The position numbers and the translations under genes were made by a program. DNA of 64,000 nt from Ignavibacterium sp. (GTDB lineage Bacteria > Bacteroidota > Ignavibacteria > Ignavibacteriales > Ignavibacteriaceae). Of the stretch, positions 37,300-45,065 are shown piece by piece. The DNA is taken from the NCBI GenBank assembly GCA_032027145.1, contig JAVSMP010000001.1:2733116-2797115 (forward strand). Direction: 5' to 3'. How positions within the stretch are numbered: the first letter of the stretch is position 1; each line of letters begins with the position of its first letter. The notes under the pieces were generated by a model. The model made no database searches and had not been told where the DNA came from. It saw nothing but the letters and a program-made list of their open reading frames with translations.

Positions 37300-39705
37300 C
37301 TATTTACCTCTTAATTGAGCATTAAATTCTTTTGTAACTAAAGTAATTAAGTTATTAAAATCTTTCTCAACTTCTTCTTCGGTCAATGTTCTGTTATTAT
37401 CATAATATTCAAGCGTAAAAGCAATACTTTTCTTTCCTTGTCCTAACAATTCACTTTCAAACAAATCAAAAACTGAGACTTCTTTAAGAAGTTGAGAGCT
37501 TTTCTTTTTAATAAACTCTTTAATATCAAGATATTTTACCGATTCATCGAAGATAAATGCAAAATCACGAATAACTTTAGGATATTTTAGTGGTTCTGTA
37601 AATCTTCTTTTTTGAGTACTTACATTCTTAAGCTCGGTTAAATTGAACTCAAAACAGTAAACATCCTGATTAATATCAAATTGTTTAAGAACTTCCTTTT
37701 TTATTTTCCCACCCGAACCAATTTCCACATTATTATAGTTTTTCTTAAAATAATAAGCGAAAATTTCATTTGCAGTGGAATAATAGGAATCAATTAAAAC
37801 ATTGTCAAGTGATAACTTAAGTAAAAATGAATCAACAATACCTTTAAGATTAAAAATATCAGATTCTTTTTCTGATATATTCCAGCCTTTCAGCTGTTCT
37901 TTACCGCTTATTAAAAACAAAAGATTCTGATTTTCTGAAAAATCATCAAAAGATTTAATTCCGTTTTCAGTCTTTTTATTAAAAACATTTCCAATCTCAA
38001 AAAGATTTATTTCCTTAACACCTTGTCTCAGATTTCTTGATACTGTTAATAATGCACCAGAAATCAATGTAGTTCGTAAATACTCCATATCAACACTTAA
38101 GGGATTTGAAACTTTTACTGGATTCCCAAAAATTTTAACATCATTTTCAGACTGCAACGGATTATTGATCATTTCAAAAAGTCCTAATCCACAAGCTACT
38201 TGTCTTATCGTCTCATCAATTTCAGTTTCATCGTGCTTCTGCTCAAGTGTAATATTTATTTTAGGAACAGTAGGAATATTATCATAGCCATTAATTCTCG
38301 CTATTTCCTCAATAAGATCAATCTCCCGTTCAATATCAGGGCGATATGTTGGAACAGAAACAAGTAAGTTATCATCATCCAAAACTTTAATTACTAAACC
38401 AAGCCGAGATAAAATTGTTTTTATTTTATTATGCGAAACTTCATAACCTAGAATCTTAGCTGTTCTGGAGAATCTTAATTTAATTTCTTTGGGCAGGATT
38501 ACTTTTGGATAAACATCAATTAAACCATCAACAATTTTACCGTCTGCTAACTGTTCTATTAAACTTGCACATCTTTCTGCAGCAAACTTTGTAATATTGG
38601 GATCAGTTCCTCTTTCAAAACGATAAGAGGCATCTGTGCTTAAAGCAAGAGCCTTTGAAGTTTTCCTTACACTTGATGGATTAAAGTAGGCACTCTCAAT
38701 CAATATATTTTTTGTTGATTCGGTTATTTCAGAATTCTCCCCACCCATTACTCCGGCGATAGCTACTTCTCTTTTTCCATCACAAATCATTAAAGTATTA
38801 ACAGGCAGTTTTCTTTCTTTTGAATCAAGCGTTGTAAAGTCTTTTTCTGTTTTTGTACTTTTAACAATTATTTTTTTATCAGCAAGCTTATCAAGATCAA
38901 AAGCATGTAATGGCTGCCCGCACTCGTATAAAACAAAATTAGTAATATCAACAATATTGTTCCTCGGTCTCAATCCGATCTTTTCTAATCTGTCTTTCAG
39001 CCACTCAGGTGATTCTTTAATCTGAACATTCCTAATAACCTTTGCAATATAACGCGGACAATTGATTGCATCTTCAATTATTACGGAAGCTTCTTTACCC
39101 GCATCTTCTCCTTTATCGGAATAAGTCACTTCAGGCATTCGCAAATCTCTATCGAATAAAGCCGCAAGGTCTCGTGCAACTCCTATGAATGAAAGCGCAT
39201 CTGGACGATTTGGAGTAATTGCGATATCAAGTATTACATCATTAAGATTTAATGCTTCAGTTATCGGTGTCCCGGTTTCAAGATTTTCATCCAAAACCAT
39301 AATACCAGAATGATCATCACTTAATAAAAGTTCATCTTCAGCACAGATCATTCCATTTGATTCAACTCCTCTGATCTTTGCTTTTTTAATTACAAAATTT
39401 CCGTTAGGAATTTCGGTGCCAATTGGTGCAAAAACAATTTTCTGACCAGCTTTTACATTTGAAGCACCACAGACAACTTGCAAGACTTCTTTACCGTCAA
39501 AAACTTTACATATAGTAAGTTTATCTGCATTGGGATGTTTTTCTGTTTCTTTTACAAATCCAACAACAAAACTTTTATAAAGGTTTGCCTGATTAATTAC
39601 ATCTTCAACTTCCAGCCCGGACATTGTTAGTTTGGAAACAATTTCATCTGTTGTAATGCCCTCCAGATTAACTAATTCTTTTATCCAGCTTAGTAAAATT
39701 TTCAT
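37300..39705 (-). CDS. pheT: Phenylalanine-tRNA ligase beta subunit
   Basis: Large subunit of the alpha2-beta2 enzyme, 801 residues. Domains in order: tRNA-binding OB fold near 40-150 (VVGFVKETEKHPNADKLTIC), B3/B4 editing domain around 205-390 (GVMGGENSEITESTKNILIE), B5 around 405-480 and C-terminal ferredoxin-like anticodon-binding domain from about 705 (KYPKVIRDFAFIFDE). Full length and intact. It follows pheS by 13 bases and closes the translation part of the operon. Confidence 0.97.
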   Translation of the reverse strand: MKILLSWIKELVNLEGITTDEIVSKLTMSGLEVEDVINQANLYKSFVVGFVKETEKHPNADKLTICKVFDGKEVLQVVCGASNVKAGQKIVFAPIGTEIPNGNFVIKKAKIRGVESNGMICAEDELLLSDDHSGIMVLDENLETGTPITEALNLNDVILDIAITPNRPDALSFIGVARDLAALFDRDLRMPEVTYSDKGEDAGKEASVIIEDAINCPRYIAKVIRNVQIKESPEWLKDRLEKIGLRPRNNIVDITNFVLYECGQPLHAFDLDKLADKKIIVKSTKTEKDFTTLDSKERKLPVNTLMICDGKREVAIAGVMGGENSEITESTKNILIESAYFNPSSVRKTSKALALSTDASYRFERGTDPNITKFAAERCASLIEQLADGKIVDGLIDVYPKVILPKEIKLRFSRTAKILGYEVSHNKIKTILSRLGLVIKVLDDDNLLVSVPTYRPDIEREIDLIEEIARINGYDNIPTVPKINITLEQKHDETEIDETIRQVACGLGLFEMINNPLQSENDVKIFGNPVKVSNPLSVDMEYLRTTLISGALLTVSRNLRQGVKEINLFEIGNVFNKKTENGIKSFDDFSENQNLLFLISGKEQLKGWNISEKESDIFNLKGIVDSFLLKLSLDNVLIDSYYSTANEIFAYYFKKNYNNVEIGSGGKIKKEVLKQFDINQDVYCFEFNLTELKNVSTQKRRFTEPLKYPKVIRDFAFIFDESVKYLDIKEFIKKKSSQLLKEVSVFDLFESELLGQGKKSIAFTLEYYDNNRTLTEEEVEKDFNNLITLVTKEFNAQLRGK

Positions 39706-39718
39706 TTCTTATTCCGAA

Positions 39719-40732
39719 TTAAAACTGTTTTAAGAATCTGATATCGTTATCAAAAAAGATTCTGATATCGGTAATACCATATTTTAGCAATGCAATTCTT
39801 TCAATACCCATTCCGAAAGCATATCCGGAAAATTTTTCAGAATCATAATTAACAAATTTATACACATTTGGATCAACCATACCGCAGCCAAGAATTTCGA
39901 GCCAGCCGGAATCTTTACAAATCTTGCATCCTTTACCTTTACATAAATAACAGGTAATATCCATTTCGGCACTTGGCTCAGTAAATGGGAAGAAACTTGG
40001 ACGGAATCTGTATTTTAGATCCGAGCCATAAAACTGTTTAGCAAAGGATACCAATGTTCCTTTAAGTTCTGCAAAGGTTACATCTGTATCAACATAAATT
40101 CCATCTACCTGATGGAACATACAATAACTTCTTGCACTAACTGCTTCATTGCGATAAACCCTGCCGGGCATAATAGCACGTACAGGCGGTGCTTGCTTTT
40201 CCATAATTCTTATTTGAACCGGAGTGGTATGTGTACGAAGTAAGAAATCTTTACTGACAAAAAAAGTATCCTGCATATCTCTTGCCGGATGGTCGGATGG
40301 AAAATTTAATGATTCAAAGTTATAATAGTCAGATTCAAGTTCTGGTCCTGTAACTACAGAAAACCCCAATCCCTTAAATATGGATTTAATTTCGTCAAGA
40401 GTTTGAGTTAAGATGTGTTTGCTTCCGATAATATATTGATTACCAGGTAAGGTTAAATCTATTTTTTTTTCTTTGTTATATTGAAGTGAAGCAATTCTTT
40501 CTTTCATTTCTTCAAAATGTGCAGATACTTCGTCTCTAAGCTGATTTAATTTTTTACCGAGTATTGGTTTTTCTTCTTTCGCAGTTTCTTTAAGCTGTTC
40601 AAAAAGTTGTGATACTAATCCGTTTCTGCTGAAATATTTAATCCTTATTTCTTCAATATCTTTTAACGAATTAACAGATTTAATATCTGCTAAAAAACTG
40701 TCTTTTATTTCAGTAATGTTTTTTTCGAGCAT
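39719..40732 (-). CDS. pheS: Phenylalanine-tRNA ligase alpha subunit
   Basis: Catalytic subunit of the class II synthetase, 337 residues. N-terminal coiled coil (about 1-90), then the aminoacylation core with motif 2 region FLLRTHTTPVQIRIME and MPGRVYRNEAVSARSYCMFH, PSFFPFTEPSAEMDI and GYAFGMGIERIALLKYGI (motif 3). A cysteine-rich insert, CYLCKGKGCKICKDSGW, follows FTEPSAEMD; zinc-ribbon-like cysteines occur at this point in several bacterial PheS. A strong hairpin lies in the rplT-pheS gap. Confidence 0.97.
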   Translation of the reverse strand: MLEKNITEIKDSFLADIKSVNSLKDIEEIRIKYFSRNGLVSQLFEQLKETAKEEKPILGKKLNQLRDEVSAHFEEMKERIASLQYNKEKKIDLTLPGNQYIIGSKHILTQTLDEIKSIFKGLGFSVVTGPELESDYYNFESLNFPSDHPARDMQDTFFVSKDFLLRTHTTPVQIRIMEKQAPPVRAIMPGRVYRNEAVSARSYCMFHQVDGIYVDTDVTFAELKGTLVSFAKQFYGSDLKYRFRPSFFPFTEPSAEMDITCYLCKGKGCKICKDSGWLEILGCGMVDPNVYKFVNYDSEKFSGYAFGMGIERIALLKYGITDIRIFFDNDIRFLKQF

Positions 40733-40752
40733 AAGATTTCTTTAAATAGAAA

Positions 40753-40799
40753 ATACCCCCGACGGATAAAATAATTTTCAATAAATCCGAAGAGGGTAT
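40753..40799 (-). promoter_or_regulatory. Hairpin between rplT and pheS, possible attenuator
   Basis: On the minus strand ATACCCTC...CGGAT (40799-40785) pairs with ATCCG...GGGGGTAT (40767-40753) with a small internal loop, around an AT-rich apical loop. A T-rich stretch (TTTTCTATTT) follows just before pheS. It could be a partial terminator, an attenuator or an mRNA processing site. Confidence 0.5.
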
Positions 40800-40803
40800 A
40801 AAA

Positions 40804-41151
40804 TTAATTATTGGAAAACTTAACAACTTCAGCAAAAGCTGAAGGATTTTCAACTGCAAGACTTGCCAGAACTTTTCTGTTGATATCAACACCTTTTTTA
40901 TTCAGTGCATCTATCAATCTTGAATAAGTTGTACCGTTAGATCTTGCTGCTGCATTAATTCTGGTTATCCATAAAGATCTAAAAACTCTCTTCTTCAATC
41001 TTCTATCTCTGTACGCATGGGTTAAACCTTTTTCGATTGCATTTTTTGCTGAGGTTAAAACATTACCTTGATTACCCCAATACCCTTTTGACAGTTTTAA
41101 CAGTTTTCTTCTTCTTCTATGTGAAGCAACTTTATTTCTTGATCTTGGCAT
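40804..41151 (-). CDS. rplT: 50S ribosomal protein L20
   Basis: Early-assembly 23S rRNA-binding protein of the large subunit. The 115 residues begin [20 protein letters not shown] and include [20 protein letters not shown] and [20 protein letters not shown], which are standard L20 blocks. Length is normal. It follows rpmI by 15 bases, the conserved infC-rpmI-rplT order. In several bacteria L20 represses this operon; no clear mimic site was identified here. Confidence 0.98.
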   Translation of the reverse strand: MPRSRNKVASHRRRRKLLKLSKGYWGNQGNVLTSAKNAIEKGLTHAYRDRRLKKRVFRSLWITRINAAARSNGTTYSRLIDALNKKGVDINRKVLASLAVENPSAFAEVVKFSNN

Positions 41152-41166
41152 TTTATCATTACTCCT

Positions 41167-41358
41167 TTATTGAACCATTATCTTTACGCGTTTTTGTTCT
41201 GCATCGCTTACTAATGTTCCTTTTCTTAAACTTCTTTTTCTCTTTGTAGATTTAGAAGTTAGAATGTGGCTTTTATAAGCTTTTTTTCTTTTGAATTTTC
41301 CTGATGCAGTCTTTTTAAATGTTTTAGATGCACCACGATTGCTTTTCATTTTTGGCAT
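41167..41358 (-). CDS. rpmI: 50S ribosomal protein L35
   Basis: A 63-residue strongly basic ribosomal protein. [20 protein letters not shown] is the L35 signature, followed by [20 protein letters not shown]. It starts six bases after infC and precedes rplT. Confidence 0.97.
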   Translation of the reverse strand: MPKMKSNRGASKTFKKTASGKFKRKKAYKSHILTSKSTKRKRSLRKGTLVSDAEQKRVKIMVQ

Positions 41359-41364
41359 ATATAA

Positions 41365-41910
41365 TTATTCCTGCTTATTAGTTTTCTTACCTTTTTTAGA
41401 TTGAGGAACTAATATGGTAGCCATATTTCTTCCTTCAAGTTTTATGGGAGACTCAACTTTAGATATGTCTTCCAGTTTTTCAATAAATTTTTTCAATAAT
41501 TCTTCCCCTTGTTCAGTATAAGCCATCTCCCGACCTTTAAACATCACACTTACTTTAACCTTGTTACCATCTTCCAGAAAATTTAGAGCGTGTTTTACTT
41601 TAAAATCAAAATCATGTACATCAGTATTAGGGTGTAATCTTATTTCTTTTAAAACCGAAACAATCTGATTTTTCTTTTGAATTTTTTCCCGTTTCTGCTG
41701 CTCATATTTATATTTACCAAAATCAATTATCTTACATACTGGCGGAACAGCCTGTGGTGCAATCTCGACCAGATCTTGTCCTCTTTCTTCTGCAAATCTT
41801 AAAGCATCTCTAACAGTATATACTCCCAATTGTGTTCCATCAATATCTATCACCCTTATTTTTGGTGCCTTTATTTCTTCGTTTACCCTGACTGATTGTT
41901 TCTGTGTGAT
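41365..41910 (-). CDS. infC: Translation initiation factor IF-3 (probable AUC start)
   Basis: Prevents premature subunit joining and checks start codon choice. The conserved N-terminal block SVRVNEEIKAPKIRVIDIDG lies partly upstream of the first conventional start (GTG at 41853), so a start there would remove about 19 conserved residues. Upstream in frame there is no ATG, GTG or TTG before the stop except TTA/CTT-type codons; ATC at 41910-41908, preceded by AGAGG five bases away, is the best candidate. It gives 181 residues, the normal IF-3 size. AUU/AUC starts are well known for infC and allow IF-3 to repress its own synthesis. The C-terminal domain ends MATILVPQSKKGKK. Confidence 0.9.
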   Translation of the reverse strand: MTQKQSVRVNEEIKAPKIRVIDIDGTQLGVYTVRDALRFAEERGQDLVEIAPQAVPPVCKIIDFGKYKYEQQKREKIQKKNQIVSVLKEIRLHPNTDVHDFDFKVKHALNFLEDGNKVKVSVMFKGREMAYTEQGEELLKKFIEKLEDISKVESPIKLEGRNMATILVPQSKKGKKTNKQE

Positions 41911-41940
41911 ATAAACCTCTTGCCTTGTTAAAGAATGTAA

Positions 41941-43878
41941 TTACACTTTATTATTTATTTCGACTACAATTTTATCAATAAAATCTGATAAATTCAAAGA
42001 ACCTTGATCTCCAATTTTATGCTTTCTTACTGAAACAGAACATGATTCCATTTCCTTTTCACCAACAATTAACATATAAGGAACCTTTTTCATTTCCCAA
42101 TCACGGATCTTGTAACCAATCTTTTCATTCCTTTCATCTATCTCAAATCTAATTCCGGCTTTTCTAAAGCTCTCTGCAACTTTATTTCCATATTCAACAA
42201 AATTTTGAGATACAGGAATAATGGCAGCTTGTGTCGGTGCAAGCCACAATGGAAATTCTCCGGCTAAATGTTCGATAAGAACGCCGATAAATCTTTCAAG
42301 TGAACCAAATGGCGCACGATGTATCACAACCGGGCGGTGTTTCTGTCCATCACTTCCAACATATTCCAAATCGAATCTTTCAGGCATAACATAATCAATC
42401 TGAACAGTTCCCAACTGCCATTTTCTGCCTAAAGCATCTTTAACCATAAAATCTATTTTAGGACCATAAAAGGCAGCTTCACCCTCTTCAATTGTATAAA
42501 CTAATTTCATCTCATCTGCAGCTTCTTTAATTTCTGCCTGAGCTTTTTCCCAAAGTAAAATATCTCCACCGTATTTTTCAGAATTCTCATCTCTAAAAGA
42601 AAGTTGTGTTGTAAAATCAGCAAAACCCATAACCTTAAAAACATATTGAATCAATTCTATTACACTAAATAATTCTTCTTTAAGTTGATCCTGTCTGACA
42701 AACATATGAGAATCATCAACTGAAAAACATCGTACCCTGGTTAATCCGTTAAGCTCACCAGATTGTTCATAACGATATACAGTTCCAAATTCTGAATATC
42801 GAATAGGCAAATCTCTGTAGCTTCTTGGTTTTGAAGCGTAAATTTGAAAGTGATGAGGACAGTTCATAGGTTTTAACAGATATTCTTCTTCCCTATCACC
42901 AAATTTCATTGGAGGAAACTGACTGTCACTATAATACGGATAATGTCCACTGGTTTTATAAAGATTTATATTTCCAATGTGAGGAGTAATAACAGGTAAA
43001 TAGCCTCGTTTGGTTTGTTCTTCTCTTAAAAACCTTTCCAAAGTTTCTCTTAATATTGTTCCTTTGGGCAGCCAGATTGGTAAACCAGTGCCAACGTTAG
43101 GTGAAAAGAAAAACAACTCCAATGCTTTACCAAGTTTTCTGTGATCTCTCTTTTTTGCTTCTTCAAGCATGTAAAGATAATCATCAAGCATTTTCTTTTT
43201 AGGAAAAGTAATACCATATATCCTTTGCAATTGCTTATTCTTTTCATCACCTCGCCAATAAGAACCTGATATATTAAGCAGTTTAATATATTTTATCTTA
43301 CCGGGATTAGGAAGATGAGGACCTCTGCATAAATCAGTAAATGAGCCTTCTTTGTAAATACTGATTGTTTCTTTGCTTTCATCCATTTCAGATAAAAGCT
43401 CCACTTTGTATTGATCGCCCTTCTTTTTAAAATAATCAATTGCTTCCTGCTTAGATAGTTCTTCCCTTTCAAATTTGGAATCAGCTTTTGAAAGTTCAAT
43501 CATTCTATCTTCTATCAGCTTAAGATGATTTTCGGACAATTGAGTATTAATGTCTATATCATAGTAAAAACCTGCATCTATCGCTGGTCCAACACCAAAC
43601 TTTGCTTCCGGAAAAATATCCTGAATTGCATGTGCCATAAGATGCGAAGATGAATGCCAGTAAATTTCTTTTCCTTCTTTATCTTCAAAAGTTAAAAACT
43701 TTACATTTCCATCTGAAGTGATTGCTCTGTTTAAGTCAATCACTATATCATTAAATTTTACGGCTAATATATCGTCAGCTAATCTTTGTGAAATTGATTG
43801 AGCAATCTGATATCCAGTTATTCCGCTGTCATATTCTTTAACAGCACCATCCGGAAATGTTATTTTAATTTTTTGCAT
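41941..43878 (-). CDS. thrS: Threonine-tRNA ligase
   Basis: Class II synthetase of 645 residues. Domains in order: TGS (1-60), the editing domain with HSSSHLMAHAIQDIFPEA (about 75-92) and CRGPHLPNPGKI, the catalytic core with the zinc cysteine in KPMNCPHHFQIY, VRCFSVDDSHMFVRQDQL and VIHRAPFGSLERFIG, then the anticodon-binding domain from about 540 (LAPTQAAIIPVS). All intact. AGGTGA just before the ATG is the ribosome site. It leads the thrS-infC-rpmI-rplT-pheST operon and ends about 30 bases before the infC start. Confidence 0.97.
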   Translation of the reverse strand: MQKIKITFPDGAVKEYDSGITGYQIAQSISQRLADDILAVKFNDIVIDLNRAITSDGNVKFLTFEDKEGKEIYWHSSSHLMAHAIQDIFPEAKFGVGPAIDAGFYYDIDINTQLSENHLKLIEDRMIELSKADSKFEREELSKQEAIDYFKKKGDQYKVELLSEMDESKETISIYKEGSFTDLCRGPHLPNPGKIKYIKLLNISGSYWRGDEKNKQLQRIYGITFPKKKMLDDYLYMLEEAKKRDHRKLGKALELFFFSPNVGTGLPIWLPKGTILRETLERFLREEQTKRGYLPVITPHIGNINLYKTSGHYPYYSDSQFPPMKFGDREEEYLLKPMNCPHHFQIYASKPRSYRDLPIRYSEFGTVYRYEQSGELNGLTRVRCFSVDDSHMFVRQDQLKEELFSVIELIQYVFKVMGFADFTTQLSFRDENSEKYGGDILLWEKAQAEIKEAADEMKLVYTIEEGEAAFYGPKIDFMVKDALGRKWQLGTVQIDYVMPERFDLEYVGSDGQKHRPVVIHRAPFGSLERFIGVLIEHLAGEFPLWLAPTQAAIIPVSQNFVEYGNKVAESFRKAGIRFEIDERNEKIGYKIRDWEMKKVPYMLIVGEKEMESCSVSVRKHKIGDQGSLNLSDFIDKIVVEINNKV

Positions 43879-43887
43879 ATATCACCT

Positions 43888-43909
43888 AAAAAAATCGGAG
43901 TTGACTCCG
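43888..43909 (-). terminator. Terminator or attenuator immediately before thrS
   Basis: On the minus strand CGGAG-TCAA-CTCCG (43909-43896) is followed by A and seven T residues (43894-43888). This is a classic intrinsic terminator. Its T tract lies directly against the thrS ribosome site (AGGTGA, about 43887-43882). It may end the upstream tRNA transcript or regulate thrS. Confidence 0.7.
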
Positions 43910-43929
43910 AAAACTATTCAAATCAGTTG

Positions 43930-44003
43930 TGGGCTCTAAAGGAGTCGAACCTTTGACCTCCTGCACGTCAAGCAGACGCTCTAACCAACTGAGCTAAGAG
44001 CCC
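43930..44003 (-). tRNA. tRNA-Val (anticodon GAC)
   Basis: The minus strand starts GGGCTCTTAGCTCAGTTGGT. The acceptor stem GGGCTCT pairs fully with AGAGCCC. The D arm is GCTCAGTTGGTTAGAGC, the anticodon loop TTGACGT gives anticodon GAC, and the T arm has GGTTCGACTCC. CCA is not encoded (A then CAA follow). Confidence 0.95.
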
Positions 44004-44019
44004 AATATTTATTTTTAAT

Positions 44020-44085
44020 ATTGCTTCGTAATCTTTGACCTTGCAAACAAAGTTGCAACGCTCTGTCAATTGAGTTAAAAGAATT
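44020..44085 (-). pseudogene. Degenerate tRNA relic
   Basis: Between the two intact tRNAs the minus strand reads AACTCAATTGACAGAGCGTT (D-arm-like), then GCAACTTTGTTTGCAAGGTC (a distorted anticodon arm) and AAAGATTACGAAGC (a decayed T arm). The acceptor stem does not pair and the anticodon loop is not seven bases. It appears to be a dead tRNA copy. Confidence 0.6.
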
Positions 44086-44155
44086 ATAAATTGCCCAATA
44101 AATTAAAAATGCACAATTAACCTAATAACTGTACATCTTTAATTAACATTATATT

Positions 44156-44244
44156 TGGTACCGAGGGCCGGACTCGAACCGGCACGGGAACAAGTTCCCA
44201 CAGGATTTTAAGTCCTGTGCGTCTACCAATTCCGCCACCCCGGC
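44156..44244 (-). tRNA. tRNA-Leu (anticodon TAA)
   Basis: A class II tRNA with long variable arm (TGGGAACTTGTTCCCG). GCCGGGG pairs with CCTCGGT using two G-U pairs. D arm GCGGAATTGGTAGACGC, anticodon loop CTTAAAA with anticodon TAA, T arm GCCGG-TTCGAGT-CCGGC. The discriminator A is followed by CCA in the DNA. Confidence 0.95.
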
Positions 44245-44281
44245 AACAAAAAAGTTACAAACAGTATTAAAAATTAGAGTG

Positions 44282-44312
44282 TAAAAATAGATAATTTGAC
44301 TATTCTGTGCAA
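44282..44312 (-). promoter_or_regulatory. Probable promoter of the tRNA cluster
   Basis: On the minus strand TTG (44312-44310) is followed after 20 bases by TATTTTTA (44289-44282), seven of eight matches to TAnnTTTG-type -7 boxes. It lies about 38 bases upstream of the tRNA-Leu 5' end. Confidence 0.4.
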
Positions 44313-44496
44313 GAAAGTTTAAGAAGTTTTTACTTAATCACTTATAACATTAATGAAAAGCAAAACTCTAACTGAAATACTTTATTTCTCATAAACAGGA
44401 ATATCAATAATTGATTTTTCTTGTAATAAGGATTGATTAACAATTATCAAATTCAACAAATAAGCATAATTCCACTTATATTTAATTAATCAATGC

Positions 44497-44512
44497 TGGC
44501 ACTAACTTTGCA
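44497..44512 (+). promoter_or_regulatory. Sigma-54 (RpoN) promoter
   Basis: TGGCACTAACTTTGCA matches the -24/-12 consensus TGGCAC-N5-TTGCA exactly, with GG and GC ten bases apart. It lies about 60 bases before the methylmalonyl-CoA epimerase start. The same stretch contains TAACTTTG, the -7 box of the nuo and atp promoters, but no TTG box lies at the needed distance. Confidence 0.7.
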
Positions 44513-44570
44513 AAAATACAGCGATTTTAATTATTTACTTATCATTTAATTAATCAAAAAAGTAACAAAG

Positions 44571-44975
44571 ATGAATATAACACACATTGAACATATCGGT
44601 ATTGCAGTTAAAAACATTGATGAAGCAAAAAAATATTATGAGGGAGTACTTGGATTAAAATGTTATTCCATTGAAGAAGTAGCTGATCAAAAAGTTAAAA
44701 CTGCATTTTTTATGGTTGGTCAAACAAAAATAGAATTACTTGAATCAACCTCGCCTGATGGACCAATCGGAAAGTTTATAGAAAAAAAAGGCGAAGGTAT
44801 CCATCATCTTGCATTTGCAGTAAAAGGATTGCAAGATTCATTGGATGAAGCTAAATCCAAAAATATAGTTTTAATAGATGAGAAAGGTAGAAAAGGTGCA
44901 GAGGGACTAAACATTGCTTTTCTTCATCCTAAATCTACATTTGGTGTATTAACCGAGCTTTGTGAAAAACCATAA
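44571..44975 (+). CDS. mce: Methylmalonyl-CoA epimerase
   Basis: Converts (S)- to (R)-methylmalonyl-CoA, linking methylmalonyl-CoA mutase with the carboxyltransferase. The 134-residue VOC-fold protein begins [20 protein letters not shown]; the metal ligands are expected at H8, at [11 protein letters not shown] (about residues 72-82) and at the glutamate of VLTELCEKP. Length is normal. It is the first gene of the sodium-pumping decarboxylase operon; mmdA starts 90 bases downstream. No mutase gene is in the window. Confidence 0.94.
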   Translation: MNITHIEHIGIAVKNIDEAKKYYEGVLGLKCYSIEEVADQKVKTAFFMVGQTKIELLESTSPDGPIGKFIEKKGEGIHHLAFAVKGLQDSLDEAKSKNIVLIDEKGRKGAEGLNIAFLHPKSTFGVLTELCEKP

Positions 44976-45065
44976 TTAAACTGACTATAAATTCAATTTA
45001 CCACGATTTGTAAAGCTGAAATTATTTTAGAATAACTAAAAAGTATTACAGAAAGCAAAATAGCT

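Larger units (their letters stand above)
44245..44570. other. Divergent region between tRNA-Leu and the decarboxylase operon
   Basis: No gene is seen. It contains a likely tRNA promoter (44282-44312, minus) and a sigma-54 promoter (44497-44512, plus), annotated separately. The middle part is AT-rich; an enhancer-binding protein site would be expected about 100-200 bases upstream of the sigma-54 promoter, but no clear palindrome stands out. Confidence 0.5.

Noticed and set aside
41365-41853. infC starting at GTG 41853
   Set aside because: It would delete the conserved VNEEI-KAPKIR block of IF-3, which is encoded in frame upstream.
43879-43930. T-box riboswitch before thrS
   Set aside because: The leader is too short and lacks a specifier loop and the T-box sequence; it is a plain hairpin plus T tract.
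44503-44510. Primary-sigma promoter (TAACTTTG) for mce
   Set aside because: No TTG box lies 19-20 bases upstream, while the overlapping sigma-54 consensus is complete.
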